Source of the DNA: an uncultured Opitutia bacterium
GTDB lineage: Bacteria; Verrucomicrobiota; Verrucomicrobiia; Opitutales; UBA953
Direction of reading: 5' to 3'
Assembly: GCA_903868455.1 (NCBI GenBank)
Contig: CAIPVK010000132.1
Coordinates: 1 to 26,886 of the forward strand
DNA length: 26,886 nt
The notes under the pieces: generated by a model
Database searches by the model: none
The model's input: the letters and a program-made list of their open reading frames with translations, nothing else
What the model was told of the DNA's origin: nothing
Program-made: the position numbers and the translations under genes
Shown here: one piece after another, positions 8,013 through 15,236 of the stretch
Numbering within the stretch: position 1 is the stretch's first letter
Layout: each line of letters opens with the position of its first letter

Positions 8013-8884
8013 GCGGGACCTTCGCCGCCGAGCGCGCGCGCCTGCTGGCGCTGGCCGACGAGGCCCTGCGCCGCCACGCGCCCCGCGCGGCCGACGTCTC
8101 CCCGCGGCTCGACGCCGCCATGCGCCACGCGCTGGACGCGGGCGGCAAGCGCCTGCGTCCCCTGCTCTGCCTGGCCGCCGCCGAGGCGGTCCGGCCGGGC
8201 GCCGCGGCCGAGGCCGGGCGCGCCGCGGCGGCCCTGGAGTGCGTCCACACCTACTCGCTCATCCACGACGACCTGCCCTGCATGGACGACGCGGCCACGC
8301 GCCGCGGCAAGCCGACGGTGCACGTCGCCTTCGACCAGGCCACCGCCGTCCTCGCCGGCGACGGGCTGCTCGCCCACGCCTTCGCCCTGACCGCGGACCA
8401 TGAGCCGGAGACCGCGCGCGACCTCACCGCGCTGCTGGCCGCCGCCGCCGGCCCCTCCCGGCTCGTCGGCGGGCAGATGGAGGACACGATCGGGCTCGCC
8501 GGCGGCGCCTCCCGCGCCCGGCTCGACGTCATCCAACGCGGCAAGACGGCCGCGATGATCGCCGCCTCCCTGCTCATGGGCGCCCGGGTCGCGGGCAAGC
8601 GCGACGACGGCGCCCTCGCCGCGGCGGGCGACGCGCTCGGGCGCGCCTTCCAGGTGGCGGACGACCTCCTCGACCTCGAGGGCGACGCCGCCCTGCTCGG
8701 CAAGCCCGCCGGCACCGACGCCGCCAAGGGCAAGTTGACCCTCCACGGACTCGAGGGCGCCGAGGCCGCGCGCGCGGAGCTGCGCGCCTTGACCGAGGCC
8801 TATGTCCGCGGGCTGGCCGAGGCGGGCCTGCGCCCGGATTTCCTGGCCGAGCTCGGCCGCTCGCTGGTCGACCGGAGGAGCTGA
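8009..8884 (+). CDS. ispA: Polyprenyl synthetase, farnesyl/geranyl diphosphate synthase-like
   Basis: A 291-residue short-chain trans-isoprenyl diphosphate synthase that condenses isopentenyl diphosphate with allylic diphosphates. Seen: GGKRLRP (45-51) for isopentenyl diphosphate binding; the first Asp-rich motif DDLPCMDD (87-94), whose two-residue insertion is typical of bacterial farnesyl diphosphate synthases; GGQMED (154-159); Lys179-Thr180; and the second Asp-rich motif DDLLD (218-222). The ATG at 8009 overlaps the YhbY stop. The hflX start follows directly, with its ribosome binding site inside the 3' end of this gene. Chain length (C15 versus C20) is inferred from the motif only. Confidence 0.92.
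   Translation: MSGTFAAERARLLALADEALRRHAPRAADVSPRLDAAMRHALDAGGKRLRPLLCLAAAEAVRPGAAAEAGRAAAALECVHTYSLIHDDLPCMDDAATRRGKPTVHVAFDQATAVLAGDGLLAHAFALTADHEPETARDLTALLAAAAGPSRLVGGQMEDTIGLAGGASRARLDVIQRGKTAAMIAASLLMGARVAGKRDDGALAAAGDALGRAFQVADDLLDLEGDAALLGKPAGTDAAKGKLTLHGLEGAEAARAELRALTEAYVRGLAEAGLRPDFLAELGRSLVDRRS
8874..8880 (+). promoter_or_regulatory. Ribosome binding site for the TTG start of hflX
   Basis: GGAGGAG ends 6 bases before TTG at 8887. This strong site inside the last codons of the polyprenyl synthase gene is what supports the non-ATG start. Confidence 0.7.
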
Positions 8885-8886
8885 CC

Positions 8887-10212
8887 TTGGCCAAGACCGC
8901 CGCCCAGCCCCTCCAGGCGCCCGTCGACCCGCAGGACCCGAAGGTCCGCGAGCGCCTCAACCGCGCCTTCCTCGTCGGCCTCCAGCGCCCGGAGCAGGAC
9001 CCGCGCGAGGCGCGGAGCCTGCTCGACGAGCTGCGCGAGCTGGTGGCGAACCTCGGCGTGGAGATCCGCGGCGAGACGCTCGTCCGCCTGCGCGAGGAGC
9101 ACCCGCGGCACCTCGTCGGCACCGGCAAGATGGAGGAGATCGCGGCCCTGGCCAAGGGGCTCGACTGCGGCCTCGTCATCTTCGACGACGAGCTCTCGCC
9201 CGCCCAGCAGCGCAACTGGGAGAAGGACGCGCCCGGCCTGCGCGTCATCGACCGCCAGGAGGTCATCCTCGACATCTTCGCCGCGCGCGCGACGACCAAG
9301 GAGGCCGTGCTGCAGGTCGAGCTGGCGCGCCTCCAGCAGCAGCTGCCCCGGCTCAAGCGGCTGTGGTCCCACCTCGACCGCCAGCGCGGCGGCGGGGCGA
9401 TGCAGCGCGACGCGGGGGAGACCCAGCTCGAGATGGACCAGCGCGGCATCCGCGACAAGATCGCCAAGGTCCGCCGCGAGCTGGAGGAGGTCGTCCGCAC
9501 CCGCGCCACCCAGCGCAAGCGCCGCCAGCGCGTCCCCCTGCCCACCTTCGCCATCGTCGGCTACACCAACGCGGGCAAGTCCTCGCTCCTCAACCGCCTG
9601 ACCGGCTCGGAGGTGCTCGCGGCCGACCGGCTGTTCGCGACGCTCGACCCGACGACGCGCCGCCTCGCCCTGCCCTCCGGGCGCGCCCTGCTCCTGACGG
9701 ACACGGTCGGGTTCGTGCGCCGCCTCCCGCACCGGCTGGTCGAGGCCTTCAAGGCCACGCTCGAGGAGTCGGTCCAGGCCGACGTCCTCCTGCACGTCGT
9801 CGACGCCGCCTCGCCCGACCGCGACGCGCACGCCGAGACCACCCTCCGCGTCCTGCGCGAGGTCGGGGCCGGCGAGCGCCCCGTGCTCACCGTCCTGAAC
9901 AAGCGCGACCTCATCCCCGACCCCCTCGGGCTGGCCGAGGCCCTCGCCCGCCATCCCGGCTCGATCGCGGTCAGCGCCGTCACCGGCGAGGGCATCCCCG
10001 AGCTGCTGGCCGAGCTGGACCGCCTGGCGGCCAAGGGCGACCGACGCCTCCGCCTCCTCATCCCGCACGACCGCTACGAGCTCGTGGGCCGGCTCCACGC
10101 CGCCGCCGGGGTGGTCTCGGAGGAGGCGACGGACGACGGGGTGCGGCTCGTGGCCTTGGTGCCGGACCGTCTCCGGGCGGCGGTCGAGCCCTTCGTCGAG
10201 GGCGAGGCCTGA
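8887..10212 (+). CDS. hflX: GTPase HflX
   Basis: Ribosome-associated GTPase of 441 residues that binds and splits stalled or stress-inactivated 70S ribosomes. Seen: the N-terminal HflX domain with VGTGKMEEI (about 77-85) and the Asp-rich FDDELSPAQQRN; a basic coiled region with RGGGAMQRDAGETQLE; and a GTPase domain with P-loop GYTNAGKS (225-232), DTVGF starting at Asp272 and NKRD (338-341). The start is TTG with an optimal GGAGGAG site and matches the family N terminus. It is the third member of the YhbY-polyprenyl synthase-hflX unit, two of which act on ribosomes. Confidence 0.96.
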   Translation: MAKTAAQPLQAPVDPQDPKVRERLNRAFLVGLQRPEQDPREARSLLDELRELVANLGVEIRGETLVRLREEHPRHLVGTGKMEEIAALAKGLDCGLVIFDDELSPAQQRNWEKDAPGLRVIDRQEVILDIFAARATTKEAVLQVELARLQQQLPRLKRLWSHLDRQRGGGAMQRDAGETQLEMDQRGIRDKIAKVRRELEEVVRTRATQRKRRQRVPLPTFAIVGYTNAGKSSLLNRLTGSEVLAADRLFATLDPTTRRLALPSGRALLLTDTVGFVRRLPHRLVEAFKATLEESVQADVLLHVVDAASPDRDAHAETTLRVLREVGAGERPVLTVLNKRDLIPDPLGLAEALARHPGSIAVSAVTGEGIPELLAELDRLAAKGDRRLRLLIPHDRYELVGRLHAAAGVVSEEATDDGVRLVALVPDRLRAAVEPFVEGEA

Positions 10213-10243
10213 AACCCTTCGCCTTCCCCGCTGTTCCAAGGAT

Positions 10244-10630
10244 ATGACCCGCCTCCTCCTTCCCGTCCTCCTCGCCGCGGCCGCCCACGCCGAGACGCCC
10301 GCCGCGCCCGACCGCAAGGCGATGTACGAGAAGGAGATCAAGCCCCTGATGGAGCGCTCCTGCGTCGGGTGCCACGGCGGCAAGGACGCCCAGGGCAAGG
10401 TGCGCGCCCGCGGCGGCTATCGCGCGACCTCGATCGCCGAGCTCGAGAAGGGCGGCAAGGAGCAGGGCGCCGGCATCACCTGGGGCAAGCCGATGGAGAG
10501 CTCGCTCTACCTGCTGTCGAAGGCGAACCGCACGGACGACCTCGCGATGCCCCCGCGCAAGAGCAAGGCCCAGCCGCTGACCGCGGCCGAGCTCGAGACC
10601 CTGCGCCGCTGGATCGAGACCAGCAAGTGA
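10244..10630 (+). CDS. Exported small c-type cytochrome domain protein
   Basis: A 128-residue exported protein with a signal peptide (about 1-16, cleavage near AHA-ET), a covalent haem motif CVGCH (40-44) and a possible axial Met102 in DLAMPP. The pattern of IKPLMERSCVGCHG and a terminal L-x-W-IE helix resembles the cytochrome c domain common in Planctomycetes and Verrucomicrobia. There that domain is often fused to larger DUF1549/DUF1553 proteins, but here it stands alone. AAGGA lies just before the ATG. It sits 31 bp after hflX and converges with the metallo-hydrolase gene. The electron-transfer partner is unknown. Confidence 0.8.
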   Translation: MTRLLLPVLLAAAAHAETPAAPDRKAMYEKEIKPLMERSCVGCHGGKDAQGKVRARGGYRATSIAELEKGGKEQGAGITWGKPMESSLYLLSKANRTDDLAMPPRKSKAQPLTAAELETLRRWIETSK

Positions 10631-10649
10631 CCTGCGGCCGGCTCGGCGT

Positions 10650-11450
10650 TCAGGCGACGCGGCGGTCGAGCTTCAGGCGCAGGCCGTCGTGGGCGAGGCG
10701 CACGCGCGGGTGCGTCGCCTCCAGCTTCCGGCTGTAGGTGGCATAGTCCACCTGGTAGGTCATGTGCGTGAGGTAGGTCATGCCCGCCCCGATGCCCTCC
10801 GCCGCCTCGCACGCCTCGTCGACCGTCATGTGGGTCGGATGCCACTCGGGCCGGAGGCCGTCGAGGATCGCGACATCCACCCCGCGCGCCAGCTCGCGGG
10901 CGGCGGGAGGGACGCGCTTGCAGTCGGTGTAGTAGGCGAAGCGCGCGCCCGTCGAGGGCTCCTCGAAGACGAGGCCGAGGACGTCGACGCCGTGCGGGAG
11001 GAGGGTGCTGCGGACGATGCCGCCGCCGGGTAGGGTGAGCGCCTCGGGCATGTCCCGGAGGTCGAGGTTCACGTAGCCGTCGACCTTGGTCTTGCCGATG
11101 GCGTAGGGGAAGATGGTGCGGATGCGGTCGAGCCCCTCCTCGGTGGAGTAGACGGGGATGGCGGCGCCGCCGCGCGCGTGGCAGAACTGCCGGAGGTCGT
11201 CCATGCCGAGGATATGGTCGGCGTGGCCGTGGGTGAGAATGACGGTGTCGACCTCGTCGACCGCGTGCGAGAGGCACTGCATGCGGAACTCCGGGCCGGT
11301 GTCGACCTGGACGTGGTGGCCCTCGATGACGACGTGGACGCTCGAGCGCGTGCGCCAGTTGCGCGGCTCGCCGCGGTCCCAGCCTGGGTTGTCGTGGGCC
11401 ACCAGGGGGACGCCCTGGGAGGTGCCGCAGCCGAGGACGAGGATCTCCAC
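10650..11450 (-). CDS. MBL-fold metallo-hydrolase, PhnP-like phosphodiesterase
   Basis: A 266-residue metallo-beta-lactamase fold hydrolase. Seen: GCGTSQGVP (7-15), the metal-binding HGHADH (74-79), a later LPHG, YYTDCK carrying the bridging Asp, and HPTHMT. The GTSQGVP start and HPTH motif match the PhnP/cyclic phosphodiesterase branch, which cleaves cyclic ribose phosphates or related diesters. No phn genes are nearby, so a general phosphodiesterase role is equally possible. The start is GTG at 11448-11450. An upstream ATG in another frame is not supported. A hairpin at 11474-11490 separates it from the ExbB-ExbD-TonB operon. Confidence 0.85.
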   Translation of the reverse strand: MEILVLGCGTSQGVPLVAHDNPGWDRGEPRNWRTRSSVHVVIEGHHVQVDTGPEFRMQCLSHAVDEVDTVILTHGHADHILGMDDLRQFCHARGGAAIPVYSTEEGLDRIRTIFPYAIGKTKVDGYVNLDLRDMPEALTLPGGGIVRSTLLPHGVDVLGLVFEEPSTGARFAYYTDCKRVPPAARELARGVDVAILDGLRPEWHPTHMTVDEACEAAEGIGAGMTYLTHMTYQVDYATYSRKLEATHPRVRLAHDGLRLKLDRRVA

Positions 11451-11473
11451 CCGGGCAGGGGAACCGCGCGAGG

Positions 11474-11490
11474 GCCGCTTGGCAAGCGGC
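11474..11490 (-). terminator. Hairpin between the tonB-like gene and the metallo-hydrolase gene
   Basis: Perfect 7-bp stem GCCGCTT/AAGCGGC with a 3-base loop, in the 102-bp gap downstream of the exbB-exbD-tonB unit on the minus strand. There is no T-tract, so termination is uncertain. Confidence 0.4.
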
Positions 11491-11552
11491 GACGGAAAAG
11501 GCCCCCGAGGGAGCGTGGAACCTGCGCGTGGGTTGGCGAAGACCGCAGCCGC

Positions 11553-12314
11553 TCACTCCGTGGCGGTCACCCGGCTGAACTCGATGGTGAAGGCCTTGCC
11601 ATCGGGAGGGGGGCCGCAGTTGCCGATCTTGGCGACCGCCCGGCGGACCAAGGCCGAGGCCTTGGACGACCGGGGCTCGGTCAGCCACCCGGCGAAGCTC
11701 ACGCTGCCCGAGGCGGTCACCGCCACCTTCACGCCGCAGACGACCTCGCCGAGATCCTCGCCCTCCGCGGCCACGAGGTCCATCCACGCGTCCCGGAAAC
11801 GGGCCAGCACCTCGCCGGCGTAAAGCTGCTGGGCGGAGGCGGTGCCGCCGTCGCCGCCGTTCTCGCCGGTACCGTGGGAGCGACCGAGCGCGACGCCGGC
11901 GACGCCTCCGGTGGCGACGCCCTGGGATCGGCCCTGGCCCCTGCCCTTCATGAAGTCGTCGAGGGACTCGCGGCGGTTGCTCGCCGAGGTGGATCCGCGG
12001 CGGGACGAGGAGGAGCCGCCGGTTGCGGAGGCCTGCTCGCGTTCCTCGCGCTCCTGGCGGCGGATCTTGTCGACGTCGACCGGCTTGCCCTTGAAGAGCC
12101 GGCTGCCGCTCTCGCTGCCGCGGGCGACGCCCTCCTTCTTGCCGACCTCGCCGGGGCGGCGGCCGGGGATGCCGTTCAGGTCGACGATCAGGGGGTCGAC
12201 GGGCTCGAGGGACTCGCCCCCGCGGCTGGCCCACCAGGAGGCGCCGACGAAGAGGCCGACCACCGCGACGTGGAGGAGCACCGAACCGACCCAGCCTCGC
12301 GACGCCCCGGACAT
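11553..12314 (-). CDS. TonB/TolA-like energy transducer protein
   Basis: A 253-residue protein with a single N-terminal membrane anchor (about 8-26), a charged and Gly/Ser-rich periplasmic linker (about 60-160) and a C-terminal globular domain (about 165-253) resembling TonB/TolA C-terminal domains. It probably transmits proton-motive force from the ExbB-ExbD channel across the periplasm. The linker is not proline-rich as in classical TonB; it has RRQEREEREQ and a Gly-rich stretch, so a TolA-like role is also possible. It starts 4 bp after exbD. A TonB-dependent receptor start appears at 26682, but linkage to it is inference. Confidence 0.75.
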   Translation of the reverse strand: MSGASRGWVGSVLLHVAVVGLFVGASWWASRGGESLEPVDPLIVDLNGIPGRRPGEVGKKEGVARGSESGSRLFKGKPVDVDKIRRQEREEREQASATGGSSSSRRGSTSASNRRESLDDFMKGRGQGRSQGVATGGVAGVALGRSHGTGENGGDGGTASAQQLYAGEVLARFRDAWMDLVAAEGEDLGEVVCGVKVAVTASGSVSFAGWLTEPRSSKASALVRRAVAKIGNCGPPPDGKAFTIEFSRVTATE

Positions 12315-12318
12315 GGCC

Positions 12319-12744
12319 TCAGCGCACCTCGGTGTCGATGGCGACCTTGCCGAGGCCCTTCGACTTGGCCGCGGAGAAGACGTCCATCAGCTGCTGGAGC
12401 GTGGCGGCGGCCTCGCCGCGGACGCGCACGATGGGTTGCTCGGCCTCGGGCAAGGCGGCCACGCGCGCGAACTCGGCCTCGAGGTCGCGCACGGTCACCG
12501 GCTTGCCGGCGAGGCTCAGCTGCCCGCCGGCCTGCACGGTCACGACGAGGTACTTCGCCTTCACGTCGGGCGGCGCGCCGGCGCCCTGGGCGGCCTTGGG
12601 CAGGTTGACCTGGGTGGTCTGCTCCAGCACGGGCGTCGAGATCATGAAGATGATCAGGAGGCAGAAGCAGAGGTCGAGCATCGGCGTGACGTTGAGCTCC
12701 GTCATCGCGTGCAGCCGGTGGGGCTTGGAGAAGTTGCGGGCCAT
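12319..12744 (-). CDS. exbD: Biopolymer transporter ExbD/TolR family protein
   Basis: A 141-residue ExbD/TolR protein with one N-terminal transmembrane helix (about 22-41) and a periplasmic domain. The key motif is ELNVTPMLDLCFCLLIIFM (16-34). Asp24 corresponds to the essential membrane Asp of ExbD/TolR that takes part in proton translocation. It is 6 bp downstream of exbB and 4 bp upstream of the tonB-like gene, so the three are one operon. Confidence 0.93.
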   Translation of the reverse strand: MARNFSKPHRLHAMTELNVTPMLDLCFCLLIIFMISTPVLEQTTQVNLPKAAQGAGAPPDVKAKYLVVTVQAGGQLSLAGKPVTVRDLEAEFARVAALPEAEQPIVRVRGEAAATLQQLMDVFSAAKSKGLGKVAIDTEVR

Positions 12745-12750
12745 CGCGGG

Positions 12751-13629
12751 TCAGCGGGCGTCCTCCCAGCCCGGGATGGTGTCGGTGGGAATGGAGGTGG
12801 GAGGGGAAGGGGGGACTTGGGGGCTGGGGGACGAGGGGGCGGAGCCGACGGGGGAATGGGGGACTTGGGGAATGGGGGGCTGGGCCGAGAGGGGAGCGGG
12901 GGCGGACGCGCGGGTGGCCTCGAGGTTGCGGCGGACCTCGGCCTCGAGCTCGAGCTCGATGCGGTCGGCGAGCGAGCTCGCGTAGTTCTCGAGCTCGGTC
13001 GTCATGATCTTCACCTGGGTGAGGAGGTAGTTGTAACCGAAGGTGGCGGGGATGGCGACGATCAGGCCGAGCGTGGTGGTGACGAGCGCGCCGGAGACGC
13101 CGGGGGCGAGCATCGAGATGGTGGCCTTGTCGGTCAGGGCGCCGAAGGTGATCATCACGCCCCAGACCGTGCCGAGGAGGCCGAGGAAGGGGCCGCCGGA
13201 GACGAGCGAGCTGAGGAGGACCATCTTCTCCTCGTACTTCACGAGGGTGCGGGAGATGCCGCGCTGGATGGCGTTCTCGACGTGGCCCATGCAGAGCGCG
13301 ATGTCCTGGCGCGAGCCCATCTTGCCGCGGTGGCGCTGGTAGGCGGTGGTGGACTCGGCGACGAGGAACTCGTAGGGCGAGAGGGCGGCGCTGCGGGGGA
13401 AGTTGAGCGCGGTGACCGCGGACTCGTCGCGCAGGCGGCGCTCGAAGGCGTGGTTGCGGCGGCGGATCTCCTGGATGTCGCTCCACTTCTGGATCATGGC
13501 GCCCCAGCCGATGAAGGAGCAGACGAGGAGGATGGCGGCGATGGCGCGGCCGGGGCCGTCCATCTGCTCGTAGAACCACATCGCGCCGCGGTCGGAGGCG
13601 AGGAGGGGGAGGGTCGCGAGGGAAAACAT
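12751..13629 (-). CDS. exbB: MotA/TolQ/ExbB proton channel family protein with a Pro/Ser-rich tail
   Basis: A 292-residue inner-membrane channel subunit that works with ExbD. Three hydrophobic segments are seen (about 29-47, 141-164 and 176-203). The hallmark SGGPFLGLLGTVWGVM lies at 144-159 and GALVTTTLGLIVAIPAT at 180-196. Residues from about 239 to 292 form an unusual tail with repeated PQVPHSP and PQVPPSPP units. That tail is encoded by a C-rich low-complexity tract (12765-12905) that looks like the intergenic CCCC-rich repeats, and it is absent from ordinary ExbB proteins. This is the first gene of the operon. No clear Shine-Dalgarno sequence is seen. Confidence 0.92.
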   Translation of the reverse strand: MFSLATLPLLASDRGAMWFYEQMDGPGRAIAAILLVCSFIGWGAMIQKWSDIQEIRRRNHAFERRLRDESAVTALNFPRSAALSPYEFLVAESTTAYQRHRGKMGSRQDIALCMGHVENAIQRGISRTLVKYEEKMVLLSSLVSGGPFLGLLGTVWGVMITFGALTDKATISMLAPGVSGALVTTTLGLIVAIPATFGYNYLLTQVKIMTTELENYASSLADRIELELEAEVRRNLEATRASAPAPLSAQPPIPQVPHSPVGSAPSSPSPQVPPSPPTSIPTDTIPGWEDAR

Positions 13630-13719
13630 CGTCGGGGAAATTAGCGGGGGAAGGGAGGCGGGCGAGAGGAAAGGGGAAGGTTGGCGGGGTCAGCGGGGGT
13701 GGCGGGGGTGGCGGGGTCA

Positions 13720-13876
13720 GCGGGAGTGAACTCGCTGCGCTCGTTGGCCCTAGATTACCAAAGATCCTTTCCTAATCAGTTTGTTCGCAAGTGGCGCCCC
13801 TTGGAGCCGTTGCCACCCCCTCCTTGCTAGGGTTGGAAATCGTCTGCGGAAACGAGCATCGCGAGTTCTTGCCCGC
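13720..13876. mobile_element. MITE-like element copy 1 with 26-bp terminal inverted repeats
   Basis: The terminal inverted repeats lie at 13720-13745 (core GAACTCGCTGCGCTCGTT) and 13851-13876 (core AACGAGCATCGCGAGTTC). The internal ~105 bp is less GC-rich than its surroundings and includes ATTACCAAAGATC and ATCAGTTTGTTCG. A second copy lies at 15339-15493. There is no coding potential for a transposase. Mobility is inferred from structure and copy number only. Confidence 0.7.
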
Positions 13877-13942
13877 CGAACCGCGGACCCCGCCTACCCC
13901 GCTGACCTGCCCTGCCTGCCCTTCCCAGCTTTTTCCAGCCTC

Positions 13943-13971
13943 TTGCCAGCCCTTCCCAGCTTCTGCAGTGT
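13943..13971 (+). promoter_or_regulatory. Putative leaderless promoter of the 13978 membrane protein gene
   Basis: TTGCCA (13943-13948), a 17-bp spacer and a weak -10 CAGTGT (13966-13971) end 6 bases before ATG 13978. The -35 lies inside the 10-bp array. The support is the shared geometry with other genes of the window; the -10 itself is poor. Confidence 0.3.
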
Positions 13972-13977
13972 CCCCTC

Positions 13978-14637
13978 ATGCCCCTCGCCCTTCGGTTCGT
14001 CCTCGTCGCCGGCGGCCTCTCGGCGCTCCACCTCCTGGGCCTGCAGCTCGCCCTCGCGCTGGTCGGAGGGGTCTCGCCGCTGGAAATCCAATGGACGATG
14101 GACGGCCCCCTGCGGATCTTCGTCTGGCTGGCCCTACCCGTCGCCCTCGCCCAGGCGGCCGCCCTCACCCTGCCCGCCCCCAACCTGGGGAACACCGGCC
14201 CCGGCGGCTCGCTGAAGGCGCGGGCCCTCGCGGCCGGCGCCGCGGTGACGCTCGCCCTCGCCCTCCCAGTCTTCGCCTTGGCCGACCTGCCCTACTGGCT
14301 CGGCGTGGCGATGGATGCGGATACCGGCCGGCGCATCTTCTGGACCCTCATCTTGGCGACCGGCTCCGGCTGGATCACGCTGGGTCTCGCGCTCTCGCAC
14401 CGCTCCGCGGGCCAACCCGATCTCCTCGAGCGCCGGGTGGCCCAGGCCACGGCGGGGACCTTGGTGGGGCTGGCGCTGGCCACCCCTTGGTATCTCGTCC
14501 TTCGCCGCAAGCAGCAGTGCTTCTGCGCGCTCGGCACCTTCTGGGCCTTGGTGGCCGGCATCTGGTCGCTGGTGCTCGTGGGCGGGCCGTTCCTGCTCTG
14601 GCGGGCGCGCGAGCGTCGCCGCGCCGCGCTACGCTGA
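13978..14637 (+). CDS. Unknown polytopic membrane protein
   Basis: Not recognised. The protein has 219 residues and about six hydrophobic segments (roughly 5-30, 47-66, 81-105, 117-139, 155-175 and 182-206), with an Arg-rich C-terminal end (209-219). A Cys-x-Cys in RRKQQCFCALGTFW (177-190) just before the last helix is the only distinctive motif. The ATG has no Shine-Dalgarno sequence. The msrB gene follows 47 bp downstream on the same strand with its own putative promoter, so a functional link to msrB is possible but not shown. Confidence 0.75.
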   Translation: MPLALRFVLVAGGLSALHLLGLQLALALVGGVSPLEIQWTMDGPLRIFVWLALPVALAQAAALTLPAPNLGNTGPGGSLKARALAAGAAVTLALALPVFALADLPYWLGVAMDADTGRRIFWTLILATGSGWITLGLALSHRSAGQPDLLERRVAQATAGTLVGLALATPWYLVLRRKQQCFCALGTFWALVAGIWSLVLVGGPFLLWRARERRRAALR

Positions 14638-14650
14638 GGCGGAGGGCGAT

Positions 14651-14678
14651 TTGACCGCGGGGCATTCCCCGTCTCAAT
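14651..14678 (+). promoter_or_regulatory. Putative leaderless promoter of msrB
   Basis: TTGACC (14651-14656), a 16-bp spacer and CTCAAT (14673-14678) end 6 bases before ATG 14685. The -35 is identical to that of the relB-type antitoxin gene. No Shine-Dalgarno sequence is present. Confidence 0.4.
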
Positions 14679-14684
14679 CGACTC

Positions 14685-15236
14685 ATGCGCCCCCTGCTCC
14701 TAGCCGCCTCGCTCCTCCTGGCGGGCTGCGACCCCGGCGCATCCCCACTTCCGACCGATATGCCCGCCCACGACCCCGCCGCCACCGAGGTGACCGTCCG
14801 ACTCTCCGACGGCAAAGGCGGCCTGACCGAGCCCCGGCGCGTGCCCAAGGTCGTCAGGACGGATGAGCAATGGCGCGCCCAGCTGGGCGAGGAGCGCTTC
14901 CGCATCCTCCGCGCAAAGGGCACGGAGCGCCCCTTCTGCGGCACGCTCCTCGACAACAAGAAGTCGGGGACCTACCACTGCGCCGGCTGCGACCTCCCGC
15001 TGTTCTCCTCGGACGCCAAGTTCGACTCCGGCACCGGTTGGCCGAGCTTCTTCCAGCCGGTGGCCAAGGAGAACGTGGCCGCCCTCCTCGACCGCAGCCA
15101 CGGCATGGTGCGGATCGAGATCCTCTGCGCCCGGTGCGACGGGCATCTCGGCCATGTCTTCGAGGACGGGCCGCCCCCGACCGGCCAGCGCCACTGCCTG
15201 AACTCGGAGTCGTTGGAGTTCAGGGAGAGGAAGTAA
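14685..15236 (+). CDS. msrB: Peptide-methionine (R)-S-oxide reductase MsrB, predicted lipoprotein
   Basis: Reduces methionine-R-sulfoxide in proteins. The 183 residues comprise a lipoprotein signal with lipobox LLAGC (Cys15 would be lipidated), a short linker, and an MsrB domain from about 55. Seen: structural zinc cysteines Cys99, Cys102, Cys148 and Cys151; GTGWPSFF (116-123); GHLGHVF (153-159); and the catalytic Cys171 in RHCLNSES. Cys85 in PFCG sits where recycling cysteines occur in two-Cys MsrB enzymes (from family knowledge). The lipobox implies a role on the periplasmic side of an envelope membrane, repairing oxidised exported proteins. The electron donor is not evident. Confidence 0.93.
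   Translation: MRPLLLAASLLLAGCDPGASPLPTDMPAHDPAATEVTVRLSDGKGGLTEPRRVPKVVRTDEQWRAQLGEERFRILRAKGTERPFCGTLLDNKKSGTYHCAGCDLPLFSSDAKFDSGTGWPSFFQPVAKENVAALLDRSHGMVRIEILCARCDGHLGHVFEDGPPPTGQRHCLNSESLEFRERK

Larger units (their letters stand above)
13630..13977. repeat. Composite intergenic repeat B (divergent gene starts)
   Basis: No gene is seen. It contains a 9-bp array of AGCGGGGGT type (13681-13727), a 157-bp element with terminal inverted repeats (13720-13876, separate entry), a short inverted 9-bp array (13874-13905), and a 10-bp CTTCCCAGC-type array (13919-13968) that runs up to the next gene and supplies its putative promoter. Confidence 0.8.

Noticed and set aside
4844..8884. A 1346-codon open frame covering uvrA, YhbY and the polyprenyl synthase region
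   Set aside because: Only its last 291 codons (from 8009) read as a protein family; the rest is an Arg/Pro-rich shadow frame of uvrA caused by high GC.
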